Assembly: GCA_003240735.1 (NCBI GenBank)
Contig: QFNE01000003.1
Location: 186,001 to 250,000, forward strand
Direction of reading: 5' to 3'
DNA length: 64,000 nucleotides
From: Paracoccus denitrificans
GTDB lineage: Bacteria > Pseudomonadota > Alphaproteobacteria > Rhodobacterales > Rhodobacteraceae
The notes beneath the pieces are model-generated. The model worked only from the letters and a program-made list of their open reading frames with translations. It searched no databases and was not told where the DNA came from. The position numbers and the translations under genes are program-made. This document shows positions 53,600 to 61,999 of this stretch, piece after piece; the stretch's first letter is position 1, and every line of letters starts with the position of its first letter.

Positions 53600-54047
53600 C
53601 GTTCAAAATCCCCTCCAACGCGGTCGCGTCCGCTTGGGAAAAGGCGGCGGGGCGATCGCTGTCGATATCCAACACGCCAATCAGCCGGCGGTTCGCACCG
53701 AACACCGGAATGACGATTTCCGACCGGGTCGAGCTTGCGCAGGCGATATGCCCCGGAAAGGTGTCCACGTCATCGACCAGCTGCGTCTGCCCGGTCCGCG
53801 CGGACGCCCCGCAAACGCCGCGGGCGAACGGAATGACCAGACAGCCGTGACCGCCCTGATAGGGTCCGATCTTCAGCACCTCGGGCGCGACGACACGGTA
53901 AAACCCGGTCCAGTCGAACCGCGCATCGGCGTGGTGGATCTCGCACGCAAGCGTGGCCATCAGCGCGACCTCGTCGGTCTCGCCTTGGGTCAGGGCCGTG
54001 ATGCGGGCGGCAAGGCCCGGATAGTCGGTAGCGGTGTCATCTGTCAT
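53580..54047 (-). CDS. msrC: Free methionine-(R)-sulfoxide reductase (GAF domain)
   Basis: A 155-residue GAF-domain enzyme that reduces free Met-R-sulfoxide with thioredoxin. The three family cysteines are at 69 (GHGCLVIP), 79 (FARGVCGASA) and 103 (HIACASSTRSEIVIPV); WTGFYRV and GVLDIDSDRPAAF complete the fRMsr pattern. It heads the overlapping run msrC-GFA-GFA-lysE-rluA and is divergent from gbcA across 158 bases. Confidence 0.92.
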   Translation of the reverse strand: MTDDTATDYPGLAARITALTQGETDEVALMATLACEIHHADARFDWTGFYRVVAPEVLKIGPYQGGHGCLVIPFARGVCGASARTGQTQLVDDVDTFPGHIACASSTRSEIVIPVFGANRRLIGVLDIDSDRPAAFSQADATALEGILNDVFGKL

Positions 54048-54205
54048 GCCCGCAGGCTAGCGCGATCCGGGGGCGCGGTAAATCGCCCGTGATCCGGCGC
54101 GGATGTCCGAATCCGTCACCCAGATGTCGGATTCAGGACACGGGTGCGATTGGGGCGGATGCAATCATTTCAGGGCAAAACACCGCCATCTGTCCTGCCT
54201 TAGGG

Positions 54206-55453
54206 ATGACCGCCATGCTCGACGCCGCCCAAACCCTTGACCGTATCCGCAACCGTCGCCGCAACTTTGCGCTGGAACGCGATCTTTACGCCGATCCGGG
54301 CGTGCTGCAGCAGGATCTGGAGCAGATCTGGTACAAGGAATGGCTATTCGCCATTCCCGCGTGCGAAATCCCCAAGACCGGCAACTATGCTACCATGCAG
54401 GTCGGTGAATATCCGGTCCTGATCGTGCGCGGCGCCGACGGGCGGGTCCGCGCGTTCCACAACGTCTGTCGCCACCGGGGACAGCGGCTGTGTTCCAAGG
54501 CCAACGGCTCGACCGCGAAACTGGTCTGCCCCTATCACCAGTGGACGTATGAACTGGACGGCAAACTGATCTATGCCCGCGATATGGGCGATGACTTCGA
54601 CGCCTCGAAATACGGGCTGAAGACGGTCCATTGCGTCGATCTGAACGGGATGGTGTTCATCTGTCTGGCCGCCGTTCCGCCCGCGATCGCCGATCTGGCC
54701 AAGCAGCTGAACGCCTATCTGGCTCCCAGCGCGCTGTCGGAGGCCAAGGTCGCGTTTTCCTCGACCATCGTGGAAAACGGCAACTGGAAACTGGTGATCG
54801 AAAACAACCGCGAATGCTATCACTGCGGGGGGTCGCACCCGTCGCTGTGCCGGACCTACTCCGACAACCCCAACATGACGGCGATGGACGGCCCCGACAG
54901 CGCCAGCCCCGACATTCTGGCCCACTGGAAACGGTGCGAGGCCGCGGGCCTTCCGTCGCGCTTCGTGAACCACCCGCACATGCAATGGCGTCTGGCGCGG
55001 ATTCCGCTGCTGAACAACGCCGAAAGCTATACGCTCAGCACCAAGGCGGCGGTGGCCAAACGCATGGGGCAGATGCCCTTCAACGATGCGGGCAGCCTGC
55101 TGTTCTTCCACTATCCCAACACCTGGAACCACTTCCTGGGCGACCACGCCATCGTCTTCCGGGTGCTGCCGATCAGCCCGACGGAAACGCAGGTCACGAC
55201 CAACTGGCTGGTCCACAAGGACGCGGTCGAGGGGATCGATTACAATCTGGACGACCTGACCCATGTCTGGATCCACACCAACGACGAAGACCGTCAGGTG
55301 GTCGAGGAAAACCAGAAGGGCATCCTGTCCCCGGCCTATGAACCCGGGCCCTATTCCAAGCTTCAGGAAGAAGGCGTGATCCAGTTCATCGACTGGTATT
55401 GCGACAAGATGGAAAGCCGTCTGACGCCACCCTCGGCCATGGCCGCCGAATGA
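54206..55453 (+). CDS. gbcA: Rieske-type glycine betaine monooxygenase, oxygenase subunit
   Basis: A 415-residue ring-hydroxylating-type oxygenase. The Rieske centre is NVCRHRGQRLCSKANGS through LVCPYHQWTYEL; the mononuclear iron site is IENNRECYHCGGSHPSLC. This architecture and sequence type is that of GbcA, which demethylates glycine betaine to dimethylglycine and formaldehyde; carnitine or stachydrine demethylases are close alternatives. The start at 54206 follows TAGGG; an ATG three codons later is also possible. It overlaps gbcB by ATGA, and a GlxA-type regulator lies 2.3 kb on. Confidence 0.88.
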   Translation: MTAMLDAAQTLDRIRNRRRNFALERDLYADPGVLQQDLEQIWYKEWLFAIPACEIPKTGNYATMQVGEYPVLIVRGADGRVRAFHNVCRHRGQRLCSKANGSTAKLVCPYHQWTYELDGKLIYARDMGDDFDASKYGLKTVHCVDLNGMVFICLAAVPPAIADLAKQLNAYLAPSALSEAKVAFSSTIVENGNWKLVIENNRECYHCGGSHPSLCRTYSDNPNMTAMDGPDSASPDILAHWKRCEAAGLPSRFVNHPHMQWRLARIPLLNNAESYTLSTKAAVAKRMGQMPFNDAGSLLFFHYPNTWNHFLGDHAIVFRVLPISPTETQVTTNWLVHKDAVEGIDYNLDDLTHVWIHTNDEDRQVVEENQKGILSPAYEPGPYSKLQEEGVIQFIDWYCDKMESRLTPPSAMAAE

Positions 55454-56532
55454 CCGAAAGCCTGATTGCCCGCCCGCTGTCCGGCCCCGCCTGGTCGGAC
55501 AGTGAACCGCTGGAATGCGCGATGGTCGTGCCGGAAACGGCCGACACCGCGACCTTCACCTTTCGCGCGCCGTCGGGGAAATGGTTCGACTACCAGCCGG
55601 GGCAGTTTCTGACGCTGGACCTGCCGGTGGGCTCGGGCAATGTCCAACGCACCTATACGATCAGCTCCAGCCCGTCGCGGCCGTTGTCGATATCGGTGAC
55701 GGTCAAGGCTCAGCCGTCCAGTGTCGGCGGGCGGTGGATGCTGGATCACCTGAAACCGGGCATGCGGATCAAGGCGTTCGGCCCAGCGGGGATCTTCACC
55801 AACCACCGCCATGCGTCGGGCAAGTATCTGTTCATCTCGGCCGGATCGGGGATCACGCCGATGATGTCGATGACCACATGGATGTGGGACTCGGGCGAAA
55901 TGCCCGACATCGTCTTTGTTCACGCCGCGCGGGCGCCATCAGACGTGATCTTCCGCCAGCGGCTGGAAGGCATGGCAGACCGGGTGCCGGGTCTGCAACT
56001 GCATTTCACCGTCGAACAGACCGACCCCTTCCGCGCGTGGAACGGTTATCGCGGGCGGCTGAACCAGATCATGCTGGGCCTGATGGCGCCGGACTATCTG
56101 GAACGAGAGGTGTTCTGCTGCGGTCCCGAACCCTTCATGCAGGCCGTGCGCGACATGCTGGGCGCGCTGGGCTTCGACATGGAGCGGTATCATCAGGAAA
56201 GCTTCGGCGCCCCCGTCCGGTCCGAGGCCGAGGCCCCGGTCCTTGACGACATCGTCCCCGAAGAAGGCGCCAAAGCCGAAGTCGTCTTCGACATCTCGGG
56301 CGTCAGCGCGCCCTGTTCGGAAACCGACACCGTGCTGGCGGTGGCCAAGGCCAACGGGTTGAACATCCCCTCGGGCTGCACCTTCGGGCTCTGCGGCACC
56401 TGCAAGATCCGCAAGACCGAGGGTGAGGTGCACATGGTCCACAACGGCGGCATCACCGAAGATGAAATCGCCGAGGGCTTTATTCTCGCCTGCTGTTCCA
56501 ACCCCATGGGCCGGATCGTGGTCGAGGTGTGA
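55450..56532 (+). CDS. gbcB: Betaine monooxygenase reductase subunit (FAD, NAD, 2Fe-2S)
   Basis: The electron donor for the Rieske oxygenase, 360 residues. The FAD domain includes WFDYQPGQFLTLDLP and RTYTISSSPSRP, the NAD domain FISAGSGITPMMSM and EVFCCGPEPFMQAV, and the C-terminal plant-type ferredoxin has IPSGCTFGLCGTCKIRK and the distal LACCSNP. Its ATG overlaps the gbcA stop. It converges on selD across 41 bases. Confidence 0.9.
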   Translation: MTESLIARPLSGPAWSDSEPLECAMVVPETADTATFTFRAPSGKWFDYQPGQFLTLDLPVGSGNVQRTYTISSSPSRPLSISVTVKAQPSSVGGRWMLDHLKPGMRIKAFGPAGIFTNHRHASGKYLFISAGSGITPMMSMTTWMWDSGEMPDIVFVHAARAPSDVIFRQRLEGMADRVPGLQLHFTVEQTDPFRAWNGYRGRLNQIMLGLMAPDYLEREVFCCGPEPFMQAVRDMLGALGFDMERYHQESFGAPVRSEAEAPVLDDIVPEEGAKAEVVFDISGVSAPCSETDTVLAVAKANGLNIPSGCTFGLCGTCKIRKTEGEVHMVHNGGITEDEIAEGFILACCSNPMGRIVVEV

Positions 56533-56573
56533 GCCGCGCGGCCGACCGGGCGTCGGCGGGGCGCGTCGGGCGG

Positions 56574-57635
56574 TCAGGCGACGCTGACGCCCGCCCCGTC
56601 CTCGACCCGTCCTATGATCCGCGCCAGCGGATATCCGGCGTCGTGCAGTTTCGCGACCCACGCCTCGGCCTTTTCGGGCGCGACCGACACCAGCAACCCG
56701 CCCGAGGTCTGCGGATCGGTCAACAGATGGCGCTGCCAGTCGGCGATGCTGTCCGCCAGCGTGATGTCTGCGCCGTAGGCTTCCCAGTTGCGATGGGACG
56801 CACCCGTGACGAAGCCGCCCTTGGCCAGTTCATCTGCGCGCGTCAGGCGCGGCAGCGACGCCAGATCCAGCGCCAGCTTTGCGCCGGATGCGCGCGCGAC
56901 CTCCAGCCCGTGGCCAAGGATGCCAAAGCCGGTGACGTCGGTGATGGCATGGACGTCCGGGTCATCGGCCAGCTCGACCCCGATCTTGTTCAGCTGTGTG
57001 GTCGAGGCGACCATTTCCGCAATCCCCGCCGCGTCCAGCGCGTCTTTCTTGATCGCCGCGGAATACAGCCCGACGCCCAGCCCCTTGGTCAGGATCAGCG
57101 CGTCGCCCACCCGCGCATCGCCGTTGCGGCGCAGGCGGTCGGGGTGGACCAGCCCGATGACGGCCAAGCCGTAGACCGGCTCGGGGCAGTCGATCGAATG
57201 GCCGCCCGCGACCGGAATGCCGGCCTCGGCGCAGATCGACGCGCCGCCCTGCAGGATGTCGCGGATCTGGGCCGCGGACATGATGTTGATCGGCATCCCC
57301 AGAATGGCCAGCGCCATGATCGGGCGCCCACCCATCGCATAGATGTCGGAAATCGCGTTCGTCGCCGCAATCCGCCCGAAGGTGTGTGCGTCATCCACCA
57401 TCGGCATGAAGAAGTCGGTCGTGGCGATCACCGCCGTCTGGTCGTCGATCTTCCACACGGCCGCGTCGTCGGCGGATTCGTTGCCCACCAGCAGCTGCGG
57501 AAAGATCTGTGCTGCGGGCTGATCGGCCAGCAGTTCGCGCAGCACCGCCGGCGCCAGCTTGCATCCGCAGCCGCCGCCATGGGCCAGCGAGGTCAGCCGG
57601 ACGGCGTCCGCGGGGGTGGCGTTGGGTGCGGCCAT
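56574..57635 (-). CDS. selD: Selenophosphate synthase
   Basis: This enzyme makes monoselenophosphate from selenide and ATP, the selenium donor for SelA. The 353-residue protein begins with the active-site loop LAHGGGCGCKLAP (Cys23, Lys26; cysteine rather than selenocysteine), then the metal- and ATP-binding FMPMVDDAHTFGRIAATNAISDIYAMGG, GGHSIDCPEPVYG and LTDPQTSGGLLVS. It is apart from the selA-selB-selC array, divergent from the GlxA-type regulator across 96 bases. Confidence 0.95.
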   Translation of the reverse strand: MAAPNATPADAVRLTSLAHGGGCGCKLAPAVLRELLADQPAAQIFPQLLVGNESADDAAVWKIDDQTAVIATTDFFMPMVDDAHTFGRIAATNAISDIYAMGGRPIMALAILGMPINIMSAAQIRDILQGGASICAEAGIPVAGGHSIDCPEPVYGLAVIGLVHPDRLRRNGDARVGDALILTKGLGVGLYSAAIKKDALDAAGIAEMVASTTQLNKIGVELADDPDVHAITDVTGFGILGHGLEVARASGAKLALDLASLPRLTRADELAKGGFVTGASHRNWEAYGADITLADSIADWQRHLLTDPQTSGGLLVSVAPEKAEAWVAKLHDAGYPLARIIGRVEDGAGVSVA

Positions 57636-57731
57636 GTCGGTGTCCTTTCAGTTTGTCGTCTTGCAAAGGGCCGCGCGACATGTGCCAAGTCAACCCCTCG
57701 CCCCTTTGCCGTCGCTGACAGGTGATCGCCG

Positions 57732-58733
57732 ATGCACCCCGCCGTTCCCGCCCGCACGCGTCTGAATATCGGCTTTGTCCTGGCCCGCCGGTTCACGCTG
57801 TCGGCCTATGCCAACTTCGTCGATGTTCTGCGGCTGGCCGCTGACGAAGGCGACCGCTCGCGCCCGATCCTGTGCCGGTGGAGCGTAATCGGCGCCGACC
57901 GCAACCCCATCACCGCCAGCTGCGGCACGCGCGTCGAACCCGACATGCGCCCCGACGATCCGACGCAGTTCGACTATATCGTCGTGATCGGCGGACTGAT
58001 CGGTCAGGTTCAGCCGCTGCACCCCGATCTGGCGCTGTTCCTGCGCCGCGCGGCGGCGGCTGGCGTCCCGCTGGCTGGCATCTGCACCGGCGTCTTCGTT
58101 CTGGCACGCGAAGGGTTGATGAAGAACCGCCGCTGTTGCGTGTCGTGGTTTCACCATGACGATTTTCTGGCCGAATTCGACGGCATCGACCCGGTCAGCG
58201 ACCAGATCTTTGTCGTCGACGGTGACCGGCTGTCCTGTTCAGGGGGCGTCAGCGCGGCGCAGATGGCGGCGTTTCTGGTCGACCGCCATATCGGACGGGC
58301 GGCGGCCCGCAAGGCCCTGGCGATCATGATGATCGACCGCCCCCAGACCGAACAGCACCCCCAGCCGGGACTGCCACTGGAACTGACAACGGACGACCCC
58401 TTGGTGCGCCGTGCCCTGATGGCGATCCAGCAGCGGCTGGACAGCCCACCCACGGTGGCCGCGCTGGCCGACCAGCTTGGCGTCGGGCGGCGCAAACTGG
58501 AACGCCACTTCGCCCGCGCGCTGTCGATGCCCCCGGCCGAGGCGGGCATCCGTATCCGTCTGGCGCAGGCGCGGATGCTTTTGGAACGCACGCCCCGCAC
58601 GGTGACCCAGATCGCCGATGAGACGGGTTTTTGTGACGCCAGCCACCTGATCCGCGTGTTTCGGGAAATCGAGGGTCAGACCCCGGAACGCTGGCGCCAG
58701 CTCAAGGCGCAGGCGGACGCAGCCTCGCCATAG
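57732..58733 (+). CDS. GlxA-family transcriptional regulator (DJ-1/PfpI plus AraC HTH)
   Basis: A 333-residue regulator. The N-terminal DJ-1/PfpI-like domain (LNIGFVLARRFTLSAYANFVDVLRLA; GICTGVFVLAREGLM) is usually a ligand sensor here. The C-terminal AraC-type HTH reads TVAALADQLGVGRRKLERHF and TVTQIADETGFCDASHLIRVF. Members such as GbdR and CdhR control betaine and carnitine catabolism, so regulation of gbcAB is a reasonable guess, although selD lies between them on the opposite strand. Confidence 0.87.
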   Translation: MHPAVPARTRLNIGFVLARRFTLSAYANFVDVLRLAADEGDRSRPILCRWSVIGADRNPITASCGTRVEPDMRPDDPTQFDYIVVIGGLIGQVQPLHPDLALFLRRAAAAGVPLAGICTGVFVLAREGLMKNRRCCVSWFHHDDFLAEFDGIDPVSDQIFVVDGDRLSCSGGVSAAQMAAFLVDRHIGRAAARKALAIMMIDRPQTEQHPQPGLPLELTTDDPLVRRALMAIQQRLDSPPTVAALADQLGVGRRKLERHFARALSMPPAEAGIRIRLAQARMLLERTPRTVTQIADETGFCDASHLIRVFREIEGQTPERWRQLKAQADAASP

Positions 58734-58742
58734 GGGCGGGGC

Positions 58743-58778
58743 ATAAAAGAACGGCCCCTGCCATGTGGCAAGGACCGT
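58743..58778 (-). terminator. Terminator of the PLDc_N gene (possibly bidirectional)
   Basis: On the reverse strand ACGGTCCTTGCC (58778-58767) pairs with GGCAGGGGCCGT (58762-58751), with two G-U pairs and a 4-nt loop, then TCTTTTAT. On the forward strand the stem has two mismatches but is followed by ATTTTT, so it could also end the GlxA-type gene. Confidence 0.7.
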
Positions 58779-58803
58779 CCAGATTTTTACTCGTCAAAAG
58801 ATA

Positions 58804-58989
58804 CTACACTCGCCCGGAATAATTCGCCTTAGGACCGACGAACCACCATGCGATCAAACCCACGACCGGCAGCACAGCGATGATGACAATCCAGATGATC
58901 TTCGTGGACATCGGCCGATCCGTGTTGATGACCGATGCGATTGCCCAGACATCCAGCACAAAGATGATAACGCCGAAAAGCCACTTCAT
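58804..58989 (-). CDS. Small PLDc_N-type membrane protein
   Basis: A 61-residue protein with two hydrophobic segments: LFGVIIFVLDVWAIASVI and IWIVIIAVLPVVGLIAWWFVG. The middle (NTDRPMSTKIIWIVI) and ending (WWFVGPK) are those of the PLD nuclease N-terminal domain, here standing alone without catalytic domain. Function is unknown. A terminator follows. Confidence 0.8.
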   Translation of the reverse strand: MKWLFGVIIFVLDVWAIASVINTDRPMSTKIIWIVIIAVLPVVGLIAWWFVGPKANYSGRV

Positions 58990-59073
58990 GCAGAATGTCC
59001 CCGTGTCTGCCCTTCCGTTCGTGGCCCAACGGTCGGGGCGGGATGTGGTTCCCGCGCCGGCCGCAATTAGACC

Positions 59074-60378
59074 TTAAAGGACATAGCGGGACAGATCAGT
59101 CGACCGCGCCAGATCGCCCAGCTGGCTGTCGACAAAGGCCGCGTCCACGGTGACTGTCTCGCCGCCCCGGTCGGGGGCTGCGAAGGACAATTCCTCGAAG
59201 ACCCGCTCGATCACGGTGTAAAGCCGCCGTGCCCCGATGTTTTCAATCGATGCGTTCACCTCGGCGGCGATCCGGGCCAGCGCCTTGATGCCGTCAGGGG
59301 TAAACGTGACGGTGACGCCTTCGGTCCCCATCAGGGCGGTATATTGCCGTGTCAGGGCGTTGTCGGTTTCCGACAGGATGCGCACGAAATCTTCTTCGGT
59401 CAGAGCCTTCAGTTCGACCCGGATCGGCAGACGACCCTGCAATTCCGGCAACAGATCGCTGGGTTTGGCGACGTGGAACGCGCCCGAGGCGATGAACAGG
59501 ATGTGGTCGGTCCGCACCGCGCCGTATTTCGTCGACACGGTGGTCCCTTCGATAAGCGGCAGCAGGTCACGCTGCACGCCCTCGCGGGACACTTCGCCCC
59601 CCCGCGCGTCGGTCCGGGCAGCGACCTTGTCGATTTCGTCGATGAAGACGATGCCGGATTGCTGCACGGCCTCCAGCGCGACGGCCTTGACGGTTTCGTC
59701 GTCCAGCAGCTTGTCGGCCTCCTCGGCCATCAGCAGGTCATAGCTTTCGGCGACGGTGGTCTTGCGGCGCACCTTGCGGCCGCCCAGCGCCTTCATCAGG
59801 CCCGACAGGTCCATCATCTGCCCCATGCCGGGCTGGCCGCCGGGCATGTCCATCATCCCCAGTGGGTTGGAATTGTCCTGCACGTCCAGTTCGATGACGG
59901 TGTCGTCCAGCTCGCCCCGCTTCAGGCGATCGCGGAACATGGCCTTGGTCTGATCGCGTGCGCCGTCACCGGCCAGCGCGGCAATGACGCGATCCTCGGC
60001 CGCCTGACGGGCGCGGTTCTTGACCTCTTCCCGCATCCGCTCGCGTGTTTCCACGATGGCGGCGTCGGTCAGGTCGCGGATGATCTGTTCCACGTCCCGC
60101 CCGACATAGCCGATTTCGGTGAATTTCGTGGCCTCGACCTTGATGAAGGGCGCGCCGGCCAGCTTGGCCAGACGTCGGCTGATCTCGGTCTTGCCGACGC
60201 CGGTCGGGCCGATCATCAGGATGTTCTTGGGATAAACCTCGTCGCGCAGGTCGTCGGCCAGCTGTTGGCGCCGCCAGCGGTTGCGCATGGCGACAGCCAC
60301 GGCCCGCTTGGCCTCGGGCTGGCCGATGATGAAGCGGTCAAGTTCGGATACGATCTCGCGGGGGGTCAAATCGGTCAT
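59074..60378 (-). CDS. hslU: ATP-dependent protease ATPase subunit HslU
   Basis: The AAA+ unfoldase of the HslUV (ClpYQ) protease, 434 residues. It starts TPREIVSELDRFIIGQPEAKRA; Walker A is IGPTGVGKTEISRRLAKLAG, then ATKFTEIGYVGRDVEQIIRDL, the inserted I domain (about 110-230), Walker B IVFIDEIDKVAA and the sensor region IENIGARRLYTVIERVFEEL, ending DLSRYVL, the tail that docks into HslV. The ATG at 60378 begins the homology. hslV is not adjacent. Confidence 0.96.
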   Translation of the reverse strand: MTDLTPREIVSELDRFIIGQPEAKRAVAVAMRNRWRRQQLADDLRDEVYPKNILMIGPTGVGKTEISRRLAKLAGAPFIKVEATKFTEIGYVGRDVEQIIRDLTDAAIVETRERMREEVKNRARQAAEDRVIAALAGDGARDQTKAMFRDRLKRGELDDTVIELDVQDNSNPLGMMDMPGGQPGMGQMMDLSGLMKALGGRKVRRKTTVAESYDLLMAEEADKLLDDETVKAVALEAVQQSGIVFIDEIDKVAARTDARGGEVSREGVQRDLLPLIEGTTVSTKYGAVRTDHILFIASGAFHVAKPSDLLPELQGRLPIRVELKALTEEDFVRILSETDNALTRQYTALMGTEGVTVTFTPDGIKALARIAAEVNASIENIGARRLYTVIERVFEELSFAAPDRGGETVTVDAAFVDSQLGDLARSTDLSRYVL

Positions 60379-60508
60379 GGCAGTCCTTTCGTGCAACGGG
60401 GATGTAGGAACGGGGCCGCGCGGGTGAAAGGGGGGCAAGCGGACCAAGGGTGTCCCCAGGGGCGTTCGTGCGATATGGTGCCGCTGAAGTCCCCGAAAGG
60501 CGTTTCGC

Positions 60509-60961
60509 ATGGACCCGAAAACCAAGGACGCGCACGCTGCGTCAGCGTCCCCTTCGTCGGGGACGTCCCGTGTGCGATCGGTTTCGCGCGTGATGGTGTT
60601 CTTCTGGTATGCGGTCTGCGTGGTCGCATCATACGTCGTCGCGTGGTTCTTCTGGTCCGTGCCCCTCAACACGTTCCTGCCCCCCGAAACCTCGACAGAG
60701 CTTTTTTCCGTCAGCCTTCTGGCGCCCTTGGCCGGGCTGGCCGCATTTCAGCTTCTGTTCGGATCTGTCACAGGACGCTGGCGCAGTTGGCGGTTCTGGG
60801 TGATCGCGCCGCTTGTGATCTATGGCACCCTTCTGTCGATGGTGAAGCTGGCCGACACGATCTCGATCAGCAATGTCCTGACCATCGGCCTGACGGCGCC
60901 GTTCATCCTTGGCCTGTGCGCGCTGATCATCTCGATCCGGACCGACACGCCACCGCATTAG
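60509..60961 (+). CDS. Membrane protein of unknown function (four segments)
   Basis: A 150-residue protein with a Ser-rich, polar N-terminus (about 1-25) and four predicted membrane segments: MVFFWYAVCVVASYVVAWFF, LAPLAGLAAFQLLFGS, FWVIAPLVIYGTLLSMV and VLTIGLTAPFILGLCALII. No domain is recognised. It is divergent from hslU. Third-position composition is like its neighbours, which supports real coding. Confidence 0.65.
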   Translation: MDPKTKDAHAASASPSSGTSRVRSVSRVMVFFWYAVCVVASYVVAWFFWSVPLNTFLPPETSTELFSVSLLAPLAGLAAFQLLFGSVTGRWRSWRFWVIAPLVIYGTLLSMVKLADTISISNVLTIGLTAPFILGLCALIISIRTDTPPH

Positions 60962-60979
60962 CCGCGCCACATATGGTCT

Positions 60980-61020
60980 GTGCATGATCTGTGCATTGAT
61001 CGTGCACGGCCTGTGCGCGC
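60980..61020. repeat. Four GTGC repeats with an exact 11-base period
   Basis: GTGCA begins at 60980, 60991 and 61002, and GTGCG at 61013. The units (GTGCATGATCT, GTGCATTGATC, GTGCACGGCCT, GTGCGCGC) lie between two convergent genes. The period is near one DNA turn, as in protein-binding arrays. No further gene is seen in 60962-61105. Confidence 0.6.
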
Positions 61021-61105
61021 TAAAACGCAGAATTTGGCGGGGTTTTCGCGGATTTCCGCCGGGGGTGTTGCGGACCCACCGTCACGCAGGGTGTTGCGCA
61101 CGCCG

Positions 61106-61999
61106 TCAGGCGGTGACGAACACCCGGCTTGGCGCGACCTCGCCACCCAGATAGCGACCGATGCAGATCGGTCGGTCGTCGTGGCGCACGACCACCTCGA
61201 CCCCGTAATCGGCAGTGCCCAGCACCTGACCGGGGTTGCCGTTCTGGATTCGGACCGCGCCCTGATCCGTTGCCCGCATCACCGGCAGGTCAAGCGCCGC
61301 ATCCAGCGGCAGCAGATGCCCCTCGACCTCGGCCTGGTTGGCGCGGTCGATCCGGTCGAACGGGATCCCGTCGGCCACGTCGAACGGCCCCGACCAGACT
61401 CGGCGCAGGGTGGCGACGTGGCCAAGGCAGCCCAAGCTGCGGCCCAGATCGCGGGCGATGCTGCGCACATACCCGCCCTTGCCGCAGACCATCCTCAGAT
61501 CGGCGTGATCGTCGGAAAATCCGCTCAATTCAATCTCTTCAACCCACAAGGGCCGGGCGTCCAAGGTGAATTCCTCGCCCTCGCGCGCCAGATCATAGGC
61601 GCGCGCGCCGTCCACCTTGACCGCCGACACGGCAGGCGGCACCTGCATGATGTCGCCCCGGAATTGCCCCAACGCGGCCCGGATCGCATCTGCGTCGGGC
61701 CGTATGTCGGACGTCCGCAGAACGGTGCCCGACGCATCGTCTGTTGAGGTCTCGGCCCCCCAGTTCACCCGGAAGTCATAGGCTTTCAGCGCGTCCGTCA
61801 GATACGGCACGGTCTTGGTGGCCTCACCCAGCGCGACCGCTAACAGCCCCGTGGCGTCGGGGTCCAGCGTCCCTGCATGCCCGGCCTTCTTGGCGTCCAG
61901 CGCCCAACGGACACGTCCCACGACATCGGTGGACCCCACGCCCGCAGGCTTGTCCACGATCAGCCAGCCGCTGATATCGCGGCCTTTTTTCCGTCCCAT
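61106..61999 (-). CDS. truB: tRNA pseudouridine55 synthase
   Basis: This enzyme makes pseudouridine 55 in the T loop of all elongator tRNAs. The 297-residue protein has GWLIVDKPAGVGSTDVV, the catalytic AGHAGTLDPDATGLL, RAYDLAREGEEF and CGKGGYVRSIARDLG, with a C-terminal PUA-like tail. The ATG at 61999 overlaps the stop of the upstream gene (TGATG). rbfA and truB are usually neighbours; here a phosphodiester glycosidase family gene separates them. Confidence 0.95.
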   Translation of the reverse strand: MGRKKGRDISGWLIVDKPAGVGSTDVVGRVRWALDAKKAGHAGTLDPDATGLLAVALGEATKTVPYLTDALKAYDFRVNWGAETSTDDASGTVLRTSDIRPDADAIRAALGQFRGDIMQVPPAVSAVKVDGARAYDLAREGEEFTLDARPLWVEEIELSGFSDDHADLRMVCGKGGYVRSIARDLGRSLGCLGHVATLRRVWSGPFDVADGIPFDRIDRANQAEVEGHLLPLDAALDLPVMRATDQGAVRIQNGNPGQVLGTADYGVEVVVRHDDRPICIGRYLGGEVAPSRVFVTA

